From Lepidurus packardi (Eukaryota; Arthropoda; Branchiopoda; Notostraca; Triopsidae), in contig JAKZAN010000002.1 in NCBI GenBank assembly GCA_023053545.1, positions 3,394,375 through 3,458,374 of the forward strand: a DNA stretch of 64,000 nt, in the 5' to 3' direction. Shown here piece after piece: positions 53,697 through 64,000 of the stretch. The notes below the pieces were generated by a model. It was given only the letters and a program-made list of their open reading frames with translations, made no database searches and had not been told where the DNA came from. Made by a program: the position numbers and the translations under genes. Numbering within the stretch: the first letter of the stretch is position 1; each line of letters starts with the position of its first letter.

Positions 53697-54957
53697 ATGG
53701 TGAGTAATTCAGTTATCCTTATTCTTTGGTGTATTGAAAAGAAGATTCTACAATATTTAGTTGTCGATGGACCGTAATTTGTGAGATATTTGAAGATAAC
53801 ATTCCTTAAGCCCGTGACAGCATTTGCATGTCTTCAAGCTACATTTACGACATGGGTTAAATTAATGTTTCATTTCCTTAGGGTTTCATTAAAGTTGTGA
53901 AGAGCAAGGCCTACTTCAAGCGGTTCCAGGTTAAATTCAGGAGGCGTCGTGAGGGCAAGACTGATTATTATGCTCGTCGTCGTTTAGTTGTACAAGACAA
54001 GAACAAGTACAATACCCCTAAATACCGCATGATTGTTCGCTTTAGTAACAAGGATATCATCTGTCAGGTAAAGTATCTATAATCTCGTCATTTTTATAAC
54101 TAAGTAACCTTTGTGTTATGGGTGGATTATAGATAGCGTACGCTCGAATTGAAGGTGATGTGGTTGTTTGCGCTGCATACAGTCACGAATTACCCGAATA
54201 CGGCGTCAAGGTCGGGCTAACCAACTACGCCGCCGCGTACTGCACAGGCTTATTGCTTGCCCGCAGAGTAATTCATTGATTTATCCCATAAATGAGGTTT
54301 TAATGACAACTTGCTTTTGTAGTTGTTGAAAAAGCTGAAGTTAGACACCGTTTACGAAGGTTGCGCCAACGTTACTGGTGGAGAGTATTCCGTTGAAGAT
54401 GTGGATGATGGCCCTGGTGCCTTCCGTGCCTACTTGGACGTCGGTTTGGCTCGCACATCCACTGGCGCCCGTGTCTTCGGCGTTATGAAGGGAGCAGTTG
54501 ATGGTGGCATCGACGTCCCTCATAGGTTGGTCTGAAATTCAATTTTCGGCCTAGGAAAAGAAAATATACATCTTTTTCTTCCAGTACCAAGCGCTTCCCT
54601 GGATACAACGCAGAAGAGAAAAACTTCAACGCCGATGTACACCGCAAACACATCTTTGGTGTGCACGTGGCCGATTACATGAAGATGCTCCAAGACGAAG
54701 ATGAAGATGCTTACAAGAGGCAATTCTCCCAATATATCAAGTTGGGCATCACCCCTGACTCCGTGGAAGGTCTGTACAAGAAAGCCCACGCTGCTATCCG
54801 GGCCAATCCCAACGTAAAGCCCAGCCCCAAGGATCGTTCCAAGTTGGTCAAGAAACGCTGGAACGCCAAGAAACTCACCCTGGAACAACGCAGGGTCCGA
54901 GTTGCCGCCAAGAAGAAGGCGTTCTTGGACAAATTGGAAGAAGATCAAGCCGAATAA
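53697..54957 (+). CDS. RPL5: Ribosomal protein L5 (uL18)
   Basis: Large-subunit protein that binds 5S rRNA and, with RPL11, forms the 5S RNP. Exons: 53697-53699 (ATG only), 53882-54067, 54133-54267, 54323-54525 and 54585-54957. They total 900 nt, 299 aa (human 297). Family blocks: [96 protein letters not shown] and [13 protein letters not shown] basic C-terminus ends KLEEDQAE. The first intron directly follows ATG, as in RPL35. The stop codon is part of an AATAAA hexamer (54953-54958), although that may not be the working poly(A) signal. No snoRNA with clear C/D or H/ACA boxes was recognised in the introns. Confidence 0.97.
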
Positions 54958-55564
54958 ATCAGGTCCTTCTGTACAGGCACGTGGTTTTCCAATACAAGAG
55001 CTGCGCAAAATTGCTTACTGTCTGGCATGCCTTCCAAAAAATTAGCATGCACAAATTTCAGTCGTTTAAAGCAGTGCCGACGTCACTCGCCGTTAAAGGA
55101 AACTGCAAGCTAGATAGAAACTAAATACATGAATCTAAAACGCTGTTGTTTATAGAGGAAGGTATGAAAACCATCGATTGTTTAATCTTTAGTAACAATT
55201 TTCGTGTCGGTTGCTCACTTCCAAAGGAGGGCCGAAGTAATGAAATCTTCCTTCACGGTTCATCTTCTATTTCGTTACGCAGGTGAAGCACTATTGCAGT
55301 CCTATTAATGCTGGTATCCTTATTGTGTAGGCTTAGACTTTCCCAGGTGACTTTTTTCCTTGACTTGAAATGTTTCTTAATAAGTTGTCTTTAAATCCCG
55401 GTTGACAATGGAAGTTTTGCCGCTAGATGGCTTAGGATGGATAGAAAATGTGGTGTTTATTACCACAGACAGACTGGTAATTTGCGTATGTGGATTTCTC
55501 TTGTGTATAAATTAAACGGCGCCTTCGTTTTGTTTTCGTGCAATACCGTAATTAAAGCAGAACA
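54958..55564. other. RPL5-SCYL3 intergenic region
   Basis: Nothing recognised; contains the RPL5 3' UTR and SCYL3 promoter. Confidence 0.5.
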
Positions 55565-58004
55565 ATGGGGAATGATACTAGTGTTCTACAAGCTTTTACA
55601 GTTAATGAAGACAAATTCGGCGATATAAACCCTTGGGCTTTAAACTGGGCTGTAAAAAACAAGAAAGATGTCCACCTTAATAATAATAGTGATTCAGTAT
55701 ATGGTAAATGGACACCTGACGCACTAGTACTTACAGCGAAGCTGAAATCACATGGACAAGTGCCTAAAACCATGGAAAATGCTGTTGAAGTATTCGTTTT
55801 AATTATTTTTGTTACTTAAATTTTAACTGTTTTCATTTTATTTTTTATTTTTTTAGCATGTAAAGCGACTGAGACATCCCACAATATTACGCTTTTTAGG
55901 CTCGTGCTGCTCTGGAGACACGTTTTATTTATTTACCGAACCAGCCAGACCCTTGTCGATGATCTTTGAGGATCAAACGCTACTCGAAATCTGTGATGGT
56001 CTCTACAGTATCGGTTTGGCCGTGCAATTCTTGCATGAAACAGTAAAAAATAGAACAACTCTATTTATTTTATTGGAAACAAACTTAACGTAATTATAGG
56101 CAAATTCGGTCCATAGTAACATCCAAGAACAAGCCGTGTTTGTCGACAGCAAGGGCGAGTGGAAATTAGGTGGATTTGACTACGCCGTCAGGTAAGAAAA
56201 CATGTTTAGTCTTAAGTTTTGCGTGATCTCATTTTTCTATAGGATGAGTGAGCTAACAAGAGAATATTTGGACCAAATTCGATCCCACCGGCCCCCAAAC
56301 ATCATTCCACCCGAAGAAGAGCAACCCTCAGTGCAATTAATACCTTTCGCATGCGATATTTACGCCTTAGGCGTTCTCACAACCCGTTGTGTGGCTCCTT
56401 GTATCGAAGAAGACTTCCCCGAAGCGGACTCCTTATCTGAATACGCTTCCAAGCACCTAAAACACAAAAACCCAGCCAGAAGACCTTCAGCCTCTTCTTT
56501 CGTCCAGCATCCCTTCTTCACTAATCCGTATCTTCAGGTCAAAGACTTCCTTTCGAAGCTCGCGCTCAAAACCCCCCAAGAAAAAGAAGTATTCTTCAAG
56601 TAAGATCTTTTCAAAAAAATCTACCTTTATTACAAAATTTTTCTTCTTTTAGGAATTTACCTGAATCGCTACGTCACATTCCTCAGACAGTTATTGGCCA
56701 GCATTTGGCGGAGTCGCTGCTCAGTCGCTTGGTGTTGCTTGAAACTTGCGCCCAGAAGTATTTTCTTCCTCACTTTTTACTCCCAGCTGGTAATTTGTAT
56801 TTAATTAGATAGACAATTAATTCAGTTATTCAATTAATTATTTATTTATTTTCGTTTCTTTGACAGGTTTGGGACATTCTACGTTAAACCCTATATTAAA
56901 CGTAGAGAATTTTCGCTTGTATGTCTCTCCAATTTTGGCTAAGATTCTTCACGTGCGCGATGCAGAAATACGCACCGTTTTGCTCACGTTTTTCTCATCT
57001 TACGCACCGTTTTTTGACTGCAAAAGCCTGGAGGAAGATCTGCTCCCAGAAGTAGGAAAAGTTCTTCCGTGTTTGCTAAAAAATAATCTATTAATATTTT
57101 ATGACTAGCTTCTGTTGGGCATTAAAGACACGCACGATGATGTAGTCGCTGCTACTTTAAGAGCATTGGCGGACCTGGTACCCATTTTGGGTAGCGCTAC
57201 CGTCGTGGGTAAACGTGAGCGAATTTTTGGCGACGGAAAACCTAAAGTAAAATATAACAAGAAAATCGAGAAAAACGATTCTTACTTTTTAATGGGAAAA
57301 TTAACATTTAGGCTGTAGTGTCCTTTGATCTGAAACATTCGCCTTTAAAAGTAACTTCTCCGCGAGGAAAAAGCTCGTCGTTAGGAAGAGATTTGCCGGA
57401 AAGGATTCCGCCAGATGGCGGAGAAGATATCGCGATGCAAGCAATTCGCCTTGAGCCTCTGACGTCATCATTTTCTTCAGCCTCAACCCTTCAAGTGGAA
57501 GTTTCGTCCTTCACGAATGCTGAAAGCGAGGATTGGTCAGATTGGGATCGAGCAGAAGATGAAAAAGATGTCGAGAAAGAAGAGGAAGATAATTCTTCGT
57601 TGCATAATTTATTGAGACTTGATACTTTAGAAGAGGCGCTTGCGCCCCTCCCAGTCTTGCCGCCGCCAAGTACACCGAGTTTTTCACAACCAAGCAATTA
57701 CAAGAAGAAGAAATGGGGAGAAAATGGGAATCTGGGCGAAGAATTCGATGTTTTGATGGTCAAAGTCAATAGCAGGAATGAAATTGATGATTTGTTCGCG
57801 GATATGGAGCCGAAACTAGTGAGTCCCATGACCCAGAGCCTCTCTGGAAGTAACGAGTCTCCTAAATCGGCGAAATTAGAGGAAACTGACGTCCCAAAGA
57901 ATAAGCTGGCATTCCAAGTTAATGTTGTTGATGACACAGAGGAAACTTCGGGTTGGGGTTGTGATTTGGAGTGGAATGAGGATTTTGAAGCTGGGGTGAA
58001 TTGA
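55565..58004 (+). CDS. SCYL3: SCYL-family pseudokinase, SCYL3/PACE-1-like
   Basis: Catalytically dead kinase-like protein with HEAT repeats, linked in the family to Golgi trafficking and ezrin binding. Eight exons: 55565-55789, 55857-56042, 56100-56191, 56243-56599, 56653-56789, 56867-57051, 57109-57246 and 57312-58004. They total 2013 nt, 670 aa (human SCYL3 742). The start MGNDTS is a good N-myristoylation signal and resembles human SCYL3. The kinase fold (residues about 20-225) includes [17 protein letters not shown], but the catalytic loop is HSNIQEQ instead of HRD and the metal motif is GGFD instead of DFG. The HEAT region follows ([29 protein letters not shown]). The C-terminal 230 residues are acidic and low-complexity, ending with [20 protein letters not shown]3 is favoured over SCYL1 by the N-terminus and spacing; AATAAA at 58166-58171. 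Confidence 0.88.
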
Positions 58005-58236
58005 TTTGGAGTCGAGTTTCATTGGAATCTAGTCACTTTTGTATTGACAAAAGACACGAAGCAAAAGGGGCTGCATTATTCACGGGCTTTTTCTACAGGT
58101 TGAAAATCCCCATAAAAACAGAATTATAAGGCACACTGATCCTTTTTTGGTAAAGTTTTTGTTCCAATAAAGCTGTCAAGGTTATGTACATTCGCAAATA
58201 ATTGAAAACCCATACATGTTTGAGTAAAGACTAAAA

Positions 58237-61200
58237 CTACGTGTTATGGAAAGAATATCGTAAGCCAGCTGCTGCCATTGCCATGGAATTGAGTCCGTAA
58301 TTCGCTGCGGAATTCACTGTCGAGCCGTACATAGACAAGCCTGTTATAAATATAATAAATGAATCAGTAACATCCGCGTAAAATCGCACATTTTCGGTGT
58401 TTGGCGAATTTCGGATTAACTATTAAGATTAAATTTTCATCCTTTCGACATGCCAGATTTTGACGACCGGTACCGGTCGCTAAGCAACTGGTAGACTCGG
58501 AAGAGTACGGTACGATATGGAAAATTCCAAGAGGGTCGCAAAAACAAACTATGAGGTCGGTATCGTATAGATTTAAATAGAGTTGTCCCGATTCAAATTA
58601 CGATTTTAAATTTGTGCGATAGTCAATCCCGTTACATTTTTAGCGAAAGCACTCCCGGGAAACGTCAAATTTCACGTTTAAAATGAATTATAACGCTGGA
58701 TATCTTAACTTAGATGCTAAGTGAAGAGTTTGGAGATGGAATTTCTCTTTTATAAGCGTTTTTTGATCGAATAAAATAATCCGAAGAACTGTATTAGTAA
58801 TATTCTTAGAATCCGAGTAACGAAACAGGGTAAGCTAGCCTAAAGAGTATATGGATGTTACCCCTTGGAGTTCCAGTCTTGTGTACCAACTGTAAGGTTT
58901 TATCGCTAGAAAATGTCACCTGTCGTGCGAACATCAAGGACTGTTCAGAGAAGCCGCTAATGGACGCGTGACAAGCAACAGACACTTAATGCGCAACAAC
59001 CTCAGCCTTTAGCATGGCATTTACCCAAAATTGCTTAGGGAAGTGATCCTTTTTTTGCTTTTTCCCCATGTTTTTTCTCCGTTTTAATTTCGAAAAAAAA
59101 TTAAGAAAATACACATACCTGCAGTGGGCACCATAGCCATGCTGGAGGTATAACCCATTGACGTCCTCCAAGCATTAGGGTAACCCACAAATTCGTTACC
59201 TTTAATTAAAAGGAGATTAATATTTAAATTCCTTTTCCTATCCAGAGATAATCAATTTACTCGGAACAGGCTGAGGAAGAGTCCGCGTACTTAAGGGTTG
59301 CTCAATTAAAGAATTCTCTTGGCCACGTCCGTAGGCCACGCCCCCTACAATCGGCGTAGATGTACCGCCACGTTGAGCGTGCATAGATCTTTCATTGCGA
59401 CGGAATTTGGCTCTTCGATTTTGAAACCAAACCTTAATTTAATGATGAAACAATCTTTTAAAATAAACTGATTTAATTAACACACATTATAGCGATTTCA
59501 TTTTCCCCTTATTTCAATTGTATCAATTATCTACATTTTTTTAACCTAGTTTTCGATTTGATTCTTAATTACAGAAATGTAACCAAAGTTAGTTTAATCT
59601 AAAAGAGATGTAAGCTCTTTTTAATCAAAATAGTCGTAATTCAGTAGTTAATCTAAGTAGTTTTAGTTTCTATTCTTTTATAGAATTGGCTAATAGAGAT
59701 TGGATCCTGAGTTAAGATCAAATTGTCAAATGTAACGAGAATTGCAAACGGGAGTCAGATTACTCTTTAGCTTTGAAATTCCGCTCGCGAGAAGGGATCG
59801 AATTGGCCAAAATCTGACCTGGTTTTCAACTTTTAAGCGCAAAATAAGCAAAAATTCTAAAACGAGGATTTACAGTAGGGAAAGGAGGATAAATGGAGAC
59901 CGTTTGAATAAGAAAAGCGTTTCAGTTTTCTTCGGCGTGTCAGGCACTTGTCCGTCAAAAGTCCAGCAAAGTGGGCGCCGTTCCGCCGTCGGTGTCAACC
60001 GCATTTCCGGCATCTAGAACCTCTTCTTTCTTTCATTTGTAGCGAAACCCTTTCAGCCACCGAAGAAAAACTCGTTGGGAGGTTACCCGGATCGTTTTCA
60101 GTCTCTTTCCCCCTTTTTTTCTCGAAATCCTCTTTTTTACCCTTGCACATGAACAACTAAATGAACAATTTCGACTACTTTAAATGTTCAAACTTGGCAC
60201 TTTTTCATCTTCGTTTTGTAAGCGAGGCATGAATTTCCCAAGATTAATGGATTTAAGAAGGTTTCTAGGGAGAATGTGTGAACTTAATGGACTATGTGGG
60301 GATTGTTGTCAAGTTACAACGACACAAAGAAGTAGAAGAAGACGAAGAAGCTGTTGCATTTCCCATGCGTGTCGCGTATCCGTTTGTAGCACATGTTACG
60401 TCACTCAAAACTCGCAACATTTCCCCGATTGCGTGATGGATGTTGAACTTTCGTAAAGTCGCTTAAACTTAAACGTCTACACTTAATCTTGCTAAGGTAT
60501 TGAAAGGATGCTTGAAGATATTAAGAAGGTGATATTTTAAGTAACAAACTTTGGATTTACCTGAACCCGTGCTTCAGATAAACTCACTCTTCTCGCAAGA
60601 TCTTCGCGTACAAATGCGTCAGGGTAGTGCGTTCGCTCGAAAACTTTCTCTAACGCTGCCAGTTGCGCGGAACTGAAGGTAGTTCGGTTGCGTCGGGGCT
60701 TCTTTTTGCCTCGTTTGACCTCACCTTCATCTGCCAAACCGAAAAAGTATTAATTTTAAGCGCTTGTGAAAACGTGTTTACCATTTAAGACCAGTGAACT
60801 AGTTAATTTTTAGCTCAAATTGTAATGTTTAATCCAAGTTATTGATCAGGAGCATTTACAACTAAATTTCACTAATTTAGATTCAAGATCTTGAACTTAC
60901 TCATTAGGATAGTAAAGCTTTTTTCTCTAGTTAAATCTTCACAAGATTTGTTCACTGGCTTTGTGTATACACAAAGCCAGTGATCGTTAAATGATACGTT
61001 AAAGTGATTGTCTGATAATTCAAATTTGCAACATTTAAAATTTTGCCCGAATTCCATTTTTATTCATTAAATCTTCTTGATCGTCATCGAGTTCATATGA
61101 ATGATCCGATAATGTTACATATTTTGTATAAGTTTACACAAAATTTTAAGGAATTAAATATGCACAGTTTAAGAAATGTATGCAAATTCTCCGAAATTCT

Positions 61201-61766
61201 TCGATGTAGTTATTCGAAGACTTAAAATATGAACACCAACTGTAAAGCGAATTTTGTGGATTTAACTTCGTATTCGATGGACTGGAATAAAAAGTTACTC
61301 GAAATTTTACGGAATGTGTGCTAATTTCGTTCTCTTCAGAAATGCAACCGCGTTTCGTTTTTAATTCTAAGGAAGTCTAGGAAATAGTTGAATAAAACCT
61401 AAAAACATTTAAGATAGTTGTATTACCATCACTTTTCTCGGAATTAGGAGACGAGCATTCCGATTCTACAGAAATTGTGTGCTGCTGTTGAAGATGGTGG
61501 TGCTGTTCTAACTGTAGCAAGTGCGTAACGGAGAAATTTCTGCCCGTGGGTGAAGCTACAGGATCAGGTGTAGTACTGGCCAGGTGTAAAGTCCGATTCA
61601 TATGAATTATCTGATTATATTCCTCCACTTGTGCACAATTATTATTACTATTGCTACAATCCGAGGAAGGATTAACTCTGAGATGCTCTTGACTGAAGTT
61701 GACTGGATGTTGCAAACGATTGTCACAGTTATAAAGTTGCTGGCCATGACTCACTACGTACGCCAT
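58237..61766 (-). CDS. PRRX: Paired-related homeobox transcription factor
   Basis: Sequence-specific DNA-binding protein of the PRD class (Prrx family; roles in mesoderm and other tissues vary by animal). Minus-strand exons: 61427-61766, 60561-60730, 59261-59432, 59119-59199 and 58237-58340. They total 867 nt, 288 aa. The N-terminal exon is Ser/Asn/His/Gln-rich with ATG at 61764-61766. The homeodomain (residues about 125-184) reads [20 protein letters not shown] then [20 protein letters not shown], and the recognition helix [15 protein letters not shown]. Position 50 is Gln, and there is no paired domain, as in Prrx. The intron between RVQ and VWF (homeodomain positions 46/47) is the classic PRD-class site. 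The C-terminus ([14 protein letters not shown]) shows only a weak OAR-like end. It is convergent with SCYL3, 232 bp apart. Confidence 0.93.
60952..60983. repeat. Perfect 32-bp palindrome in PRRX intron 1
   Basis: TCACTGGCTTTGTGTA is followed directly by its exact reverse complement with no spacer. It has no coding context and no obvious transposon flanks. Confidence 0.85.
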
Positions 61767-64000
61767 TTTAGACGATCAAGAAAGAAATAATTCAAAGATC
61801 ACTTTGAATTCTCGTCTCTTTCCACGTAATTGAAATTTAATCTAATTAGGGCACTTTAATTAGGTACGGTATGCGAAACCAAAATTTGTCTCAACACATT
61901 AAAACACGCCCCCTTGGTTCCCCGACGCTCAAAACGGAATGACATGCCACTTGGAACGCTTAAGACTCTTTAAGACGCTTTTTCGATGCTGCTGCGCGAA
62001 GAAGGAGGGCGTGGCTTCAGATTAACCAGGCAGCCAATCGTCTCCAAGCGTAAAAACAGAATGGGAGCGAATAGCTAACGCGTTTTCAGCGCAGAGACGT
62101 CGTCAATCACGTTGAATTATCTCTTCAGTTTTCTGTTTTTTTTTATTTCGGGAAGTTGAATTAATCTTTTCGGAAATGTTCTTCGTTTATAAAGAGCGGT
62201 AACATCTACAGAGTTTCAATTAGCTACGGAAGAATACCAGGAGAATCAACAATTAGCTTCTGGGTTTGAGCCGAGGGTCAAGTATCTCTTTGACCGCAGC
62301 AAATGAGCCGTTCTGGCGCCAAAACGGTAGGCCATTTTCCGTCTTTAACCCAGATGCCAAAACTTGTATAAGAAAGTGCTTTTCGCCTCAAATTTCTATA
62401 TTTTTAATTTTCTCGTAAGAACAGTTATATTTTCATTTCTTTTTTTTAAACTAGAAACTTTAAAGAAACTGGTTGTTGAGGAGGGTGGTTTTATGCATTT
62501 ATGGATGCCTCTGTTTTGTTTCAGGTCAAGCGAGGTTTGTGTCAATGGCAGTCGTAAAAACGAAGGACAGGGACGGAAACTTTAAGTGTCATTTACCTAA
62601 GTGACCAGCGCCACACTGGTAAGAAAAAGAAGGACTTGCACCTTATTGCCACCCTCTCCATTCACAGAATCTTTTGTTCACTATTATACACTTTTGGAGA
62701 CTTCGGTGTCCCTAGTTGTTCTCGTCTTCCGGTCTGACGACTTTTAGGGATTAAAAAAGATGGAAAGGTTTTTTGTTTCTGTTTAAAGGAGGGTTGGGAA
62801 AGTTGTCATTCAGAAATAATAGTTTTTTGTGTTCTGTTTCATTTTCACTTTCGTTTTTCGTTTGAGAAAAAAGCCAGAAAGACAGGTCCCATTTTCCTTA
62901 ACGTTAACTTCCCCGAGGGACTTCATTAGCCTTTTTTCAACAACTCGTGTTGGCACTTCATTAGTTCTAACGGGCAAAGAAAAATGGTCACAACGCATCA
63001 CTTTTCGCGTGTGCTAAAAGTTGTTATACATCCGCAAACTAAAATTAGTGTGTGAATCTATTTTAGTGTGCTTTGGAATTTAAAGTTTGAGCTACTTATT
63101 GGTTAATTTTATACAAATCCAATAATTTTTTACAATATTTCGAGTATCTTAAAGGAGAAGAATAGTTTACCAGAAAGTTCTTACATTTTTATATGGCGAT
63201 TGGGAAGCATGTTGGCCAATTAAACCATTGAAAGTTAGTGTTTTCATTACCTTTCTCCATTCATAATGAAAAGTCACGAATGCCTAAGTGTATGCAAATT
63301 ATTTTAAATAACAAAATATATTTTGTTTGAATTTATTTATAAAAATAATATTGCATTTATATACAAAGCTGGGTTTACCTTGGGTTATTAGTGTAAGTAG
63401 TTTCGTATTGATTATAAACTGAAAGTTTTGTTTAATTTATGGTTTTACTTACAAAGTTGAGTTGATTTGGCTTTGTAGACTAATTATCTCTAGTAATGAA
63501 TGTTTCGTGCTTTTATCGTCTCTTCCACGCTGATCTTTCCTGATAGTTCCTGAATCTTATTTTACTCATTACAAAGTTTTTGGGTTTTTTTTGTTGGGAG
63601 CGGATAGATGGTAATGTCTACAGAAAAAAGTTTGTGGTAGTTCTCTGGATTGTATTAGTGATTCTCAGTTGTAATGGAGAGGAGGAATGATAATTTGCTG
63701 GAATGCCTTTTGAATGGATGACTTTAGCTGGCCCCGAAATAGCTTTTTCCTTGTGTCTTTGCCATTCGTGTGTGTGTGTGTGTTGGTTGGGGGAAAGGTT
63801 TTTGGAAAGCAAAAATTGTTCTTCTAACCAAAGAGAAAAGTCCGCTCGAAGGAGTTTTGGCTGTGCTTGCCCAGGCAGGTGTCGGTTTAGATTGCATGCT
63901 CCATCTTTCAAAGCTTCCTTCGGTCGGTTCTTCCGCCAAAAATTCTTCCCGTAAAACCACTAGCCACGCCCAATTGGCTCCCTTTGGAACTTGATGTCGC
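61767..64000. other. PRRX upstream region
   Basis: No gene is supported. Near 61980-62050 are GC/CACCC-type (GGGCGTGG) and CCAAT-type (AGCCAATCG) motifs that could be PRRX promoter elements. A short (GT)n run lies at about 63767-63782. Overlapping open frames at 63618-63994 lie on both strands, lack family motifs and are probably chance; they could belong to a 5' UTR of a gene beyond the edge. Confidence 0.45.

Noticed and set aside
53700-53881. Intron-encoded snoRNA in RPL5 intron 1
   Set aside because: RPL5 introns often host snoRNAs, but no convincing C/D or H/ACA boxes could be paired by eye.
63618-63994. Overlapping open frames on both strands near the right edge
   Set aside because: The frames overlap each other, contain a GT microsatellite translation (CVCVC/HTHTH) and have no domain.

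Overview
The window is nuclear DNA of a compact animal genome, most likely an arthropod or another ecdysozoan. This is inferred from spliced genes with mostly 45-80 bp GT-AG introns, a Prrx-type homeobox gene, Gypsy and Tc1 transposons, and ribosomal protein genes whose first coding exon is only ATG. No bacterial or organellar signal was seen. The exact taxon cannot be fixed from the sequence alone.

Host genes, left to right: RPL35 (minus), ER class I alpha-mannosidase MAN1B1 (plus), an SLC16-type monocarboxylate transporter (minus), STUB1/CHIP (plus), an intronless SAE1 (plus), CTR9 (plus, 18 exons), RPL5 (plus), SCYL3-like pseudokinase (plus) and PRRX (minus, convergent with SCYL3). For each one the exon chain was built by hand from splice sites, closes in frame and gives a length normal for its family. 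They are housekeeping genes for translation, ER quality control, ubiquitin and SUMO modification and transcription elongation, plus one developmental regulator. They do not form a pathway.

Between 5 and 48 kb the window is dominated by mobile DNA. There is a Tc1 element with long terminal inverted repeats and an intact, apparently spliced DD34E transposase (7.2-9.2 kb). A 1031-aa OTU protease/zinc-finger/PHD-like protein of probable transposon origin lies at 12.6-15.7 kb. Three Gypsy-type LTR retrotransposons are nested: element A (16.8-34.2 kb, plus) is split by element C (20.1-31.6 kb, minus), which is split by element B (22.4-28.2 kb, minus). Each has a perfect 4-bp target duplication and nearly identical LTRs. 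A 143-bp pogo/Tigger-like MITE lies at 39.8 kb.

The most unusual locus is 44.27-47.62 kb. An intact intronless SAE1 is followed by a decayed Gypsy integrase tail, a polypurine tract and a 3' LTR. An exact 20-bp copy of that LTR start lies upstream of SAE1, and both outer flanks read AACAG. This looks like a host mRNA copied into, or captured by, an LTR retrotransposon. A non-autonomous DNA element with an 8-bp target duplication has since inserted 33 bp before the SAE1 start codon. The right end (61.8-64 kb) is non-coding DNA upstream of PRRX.
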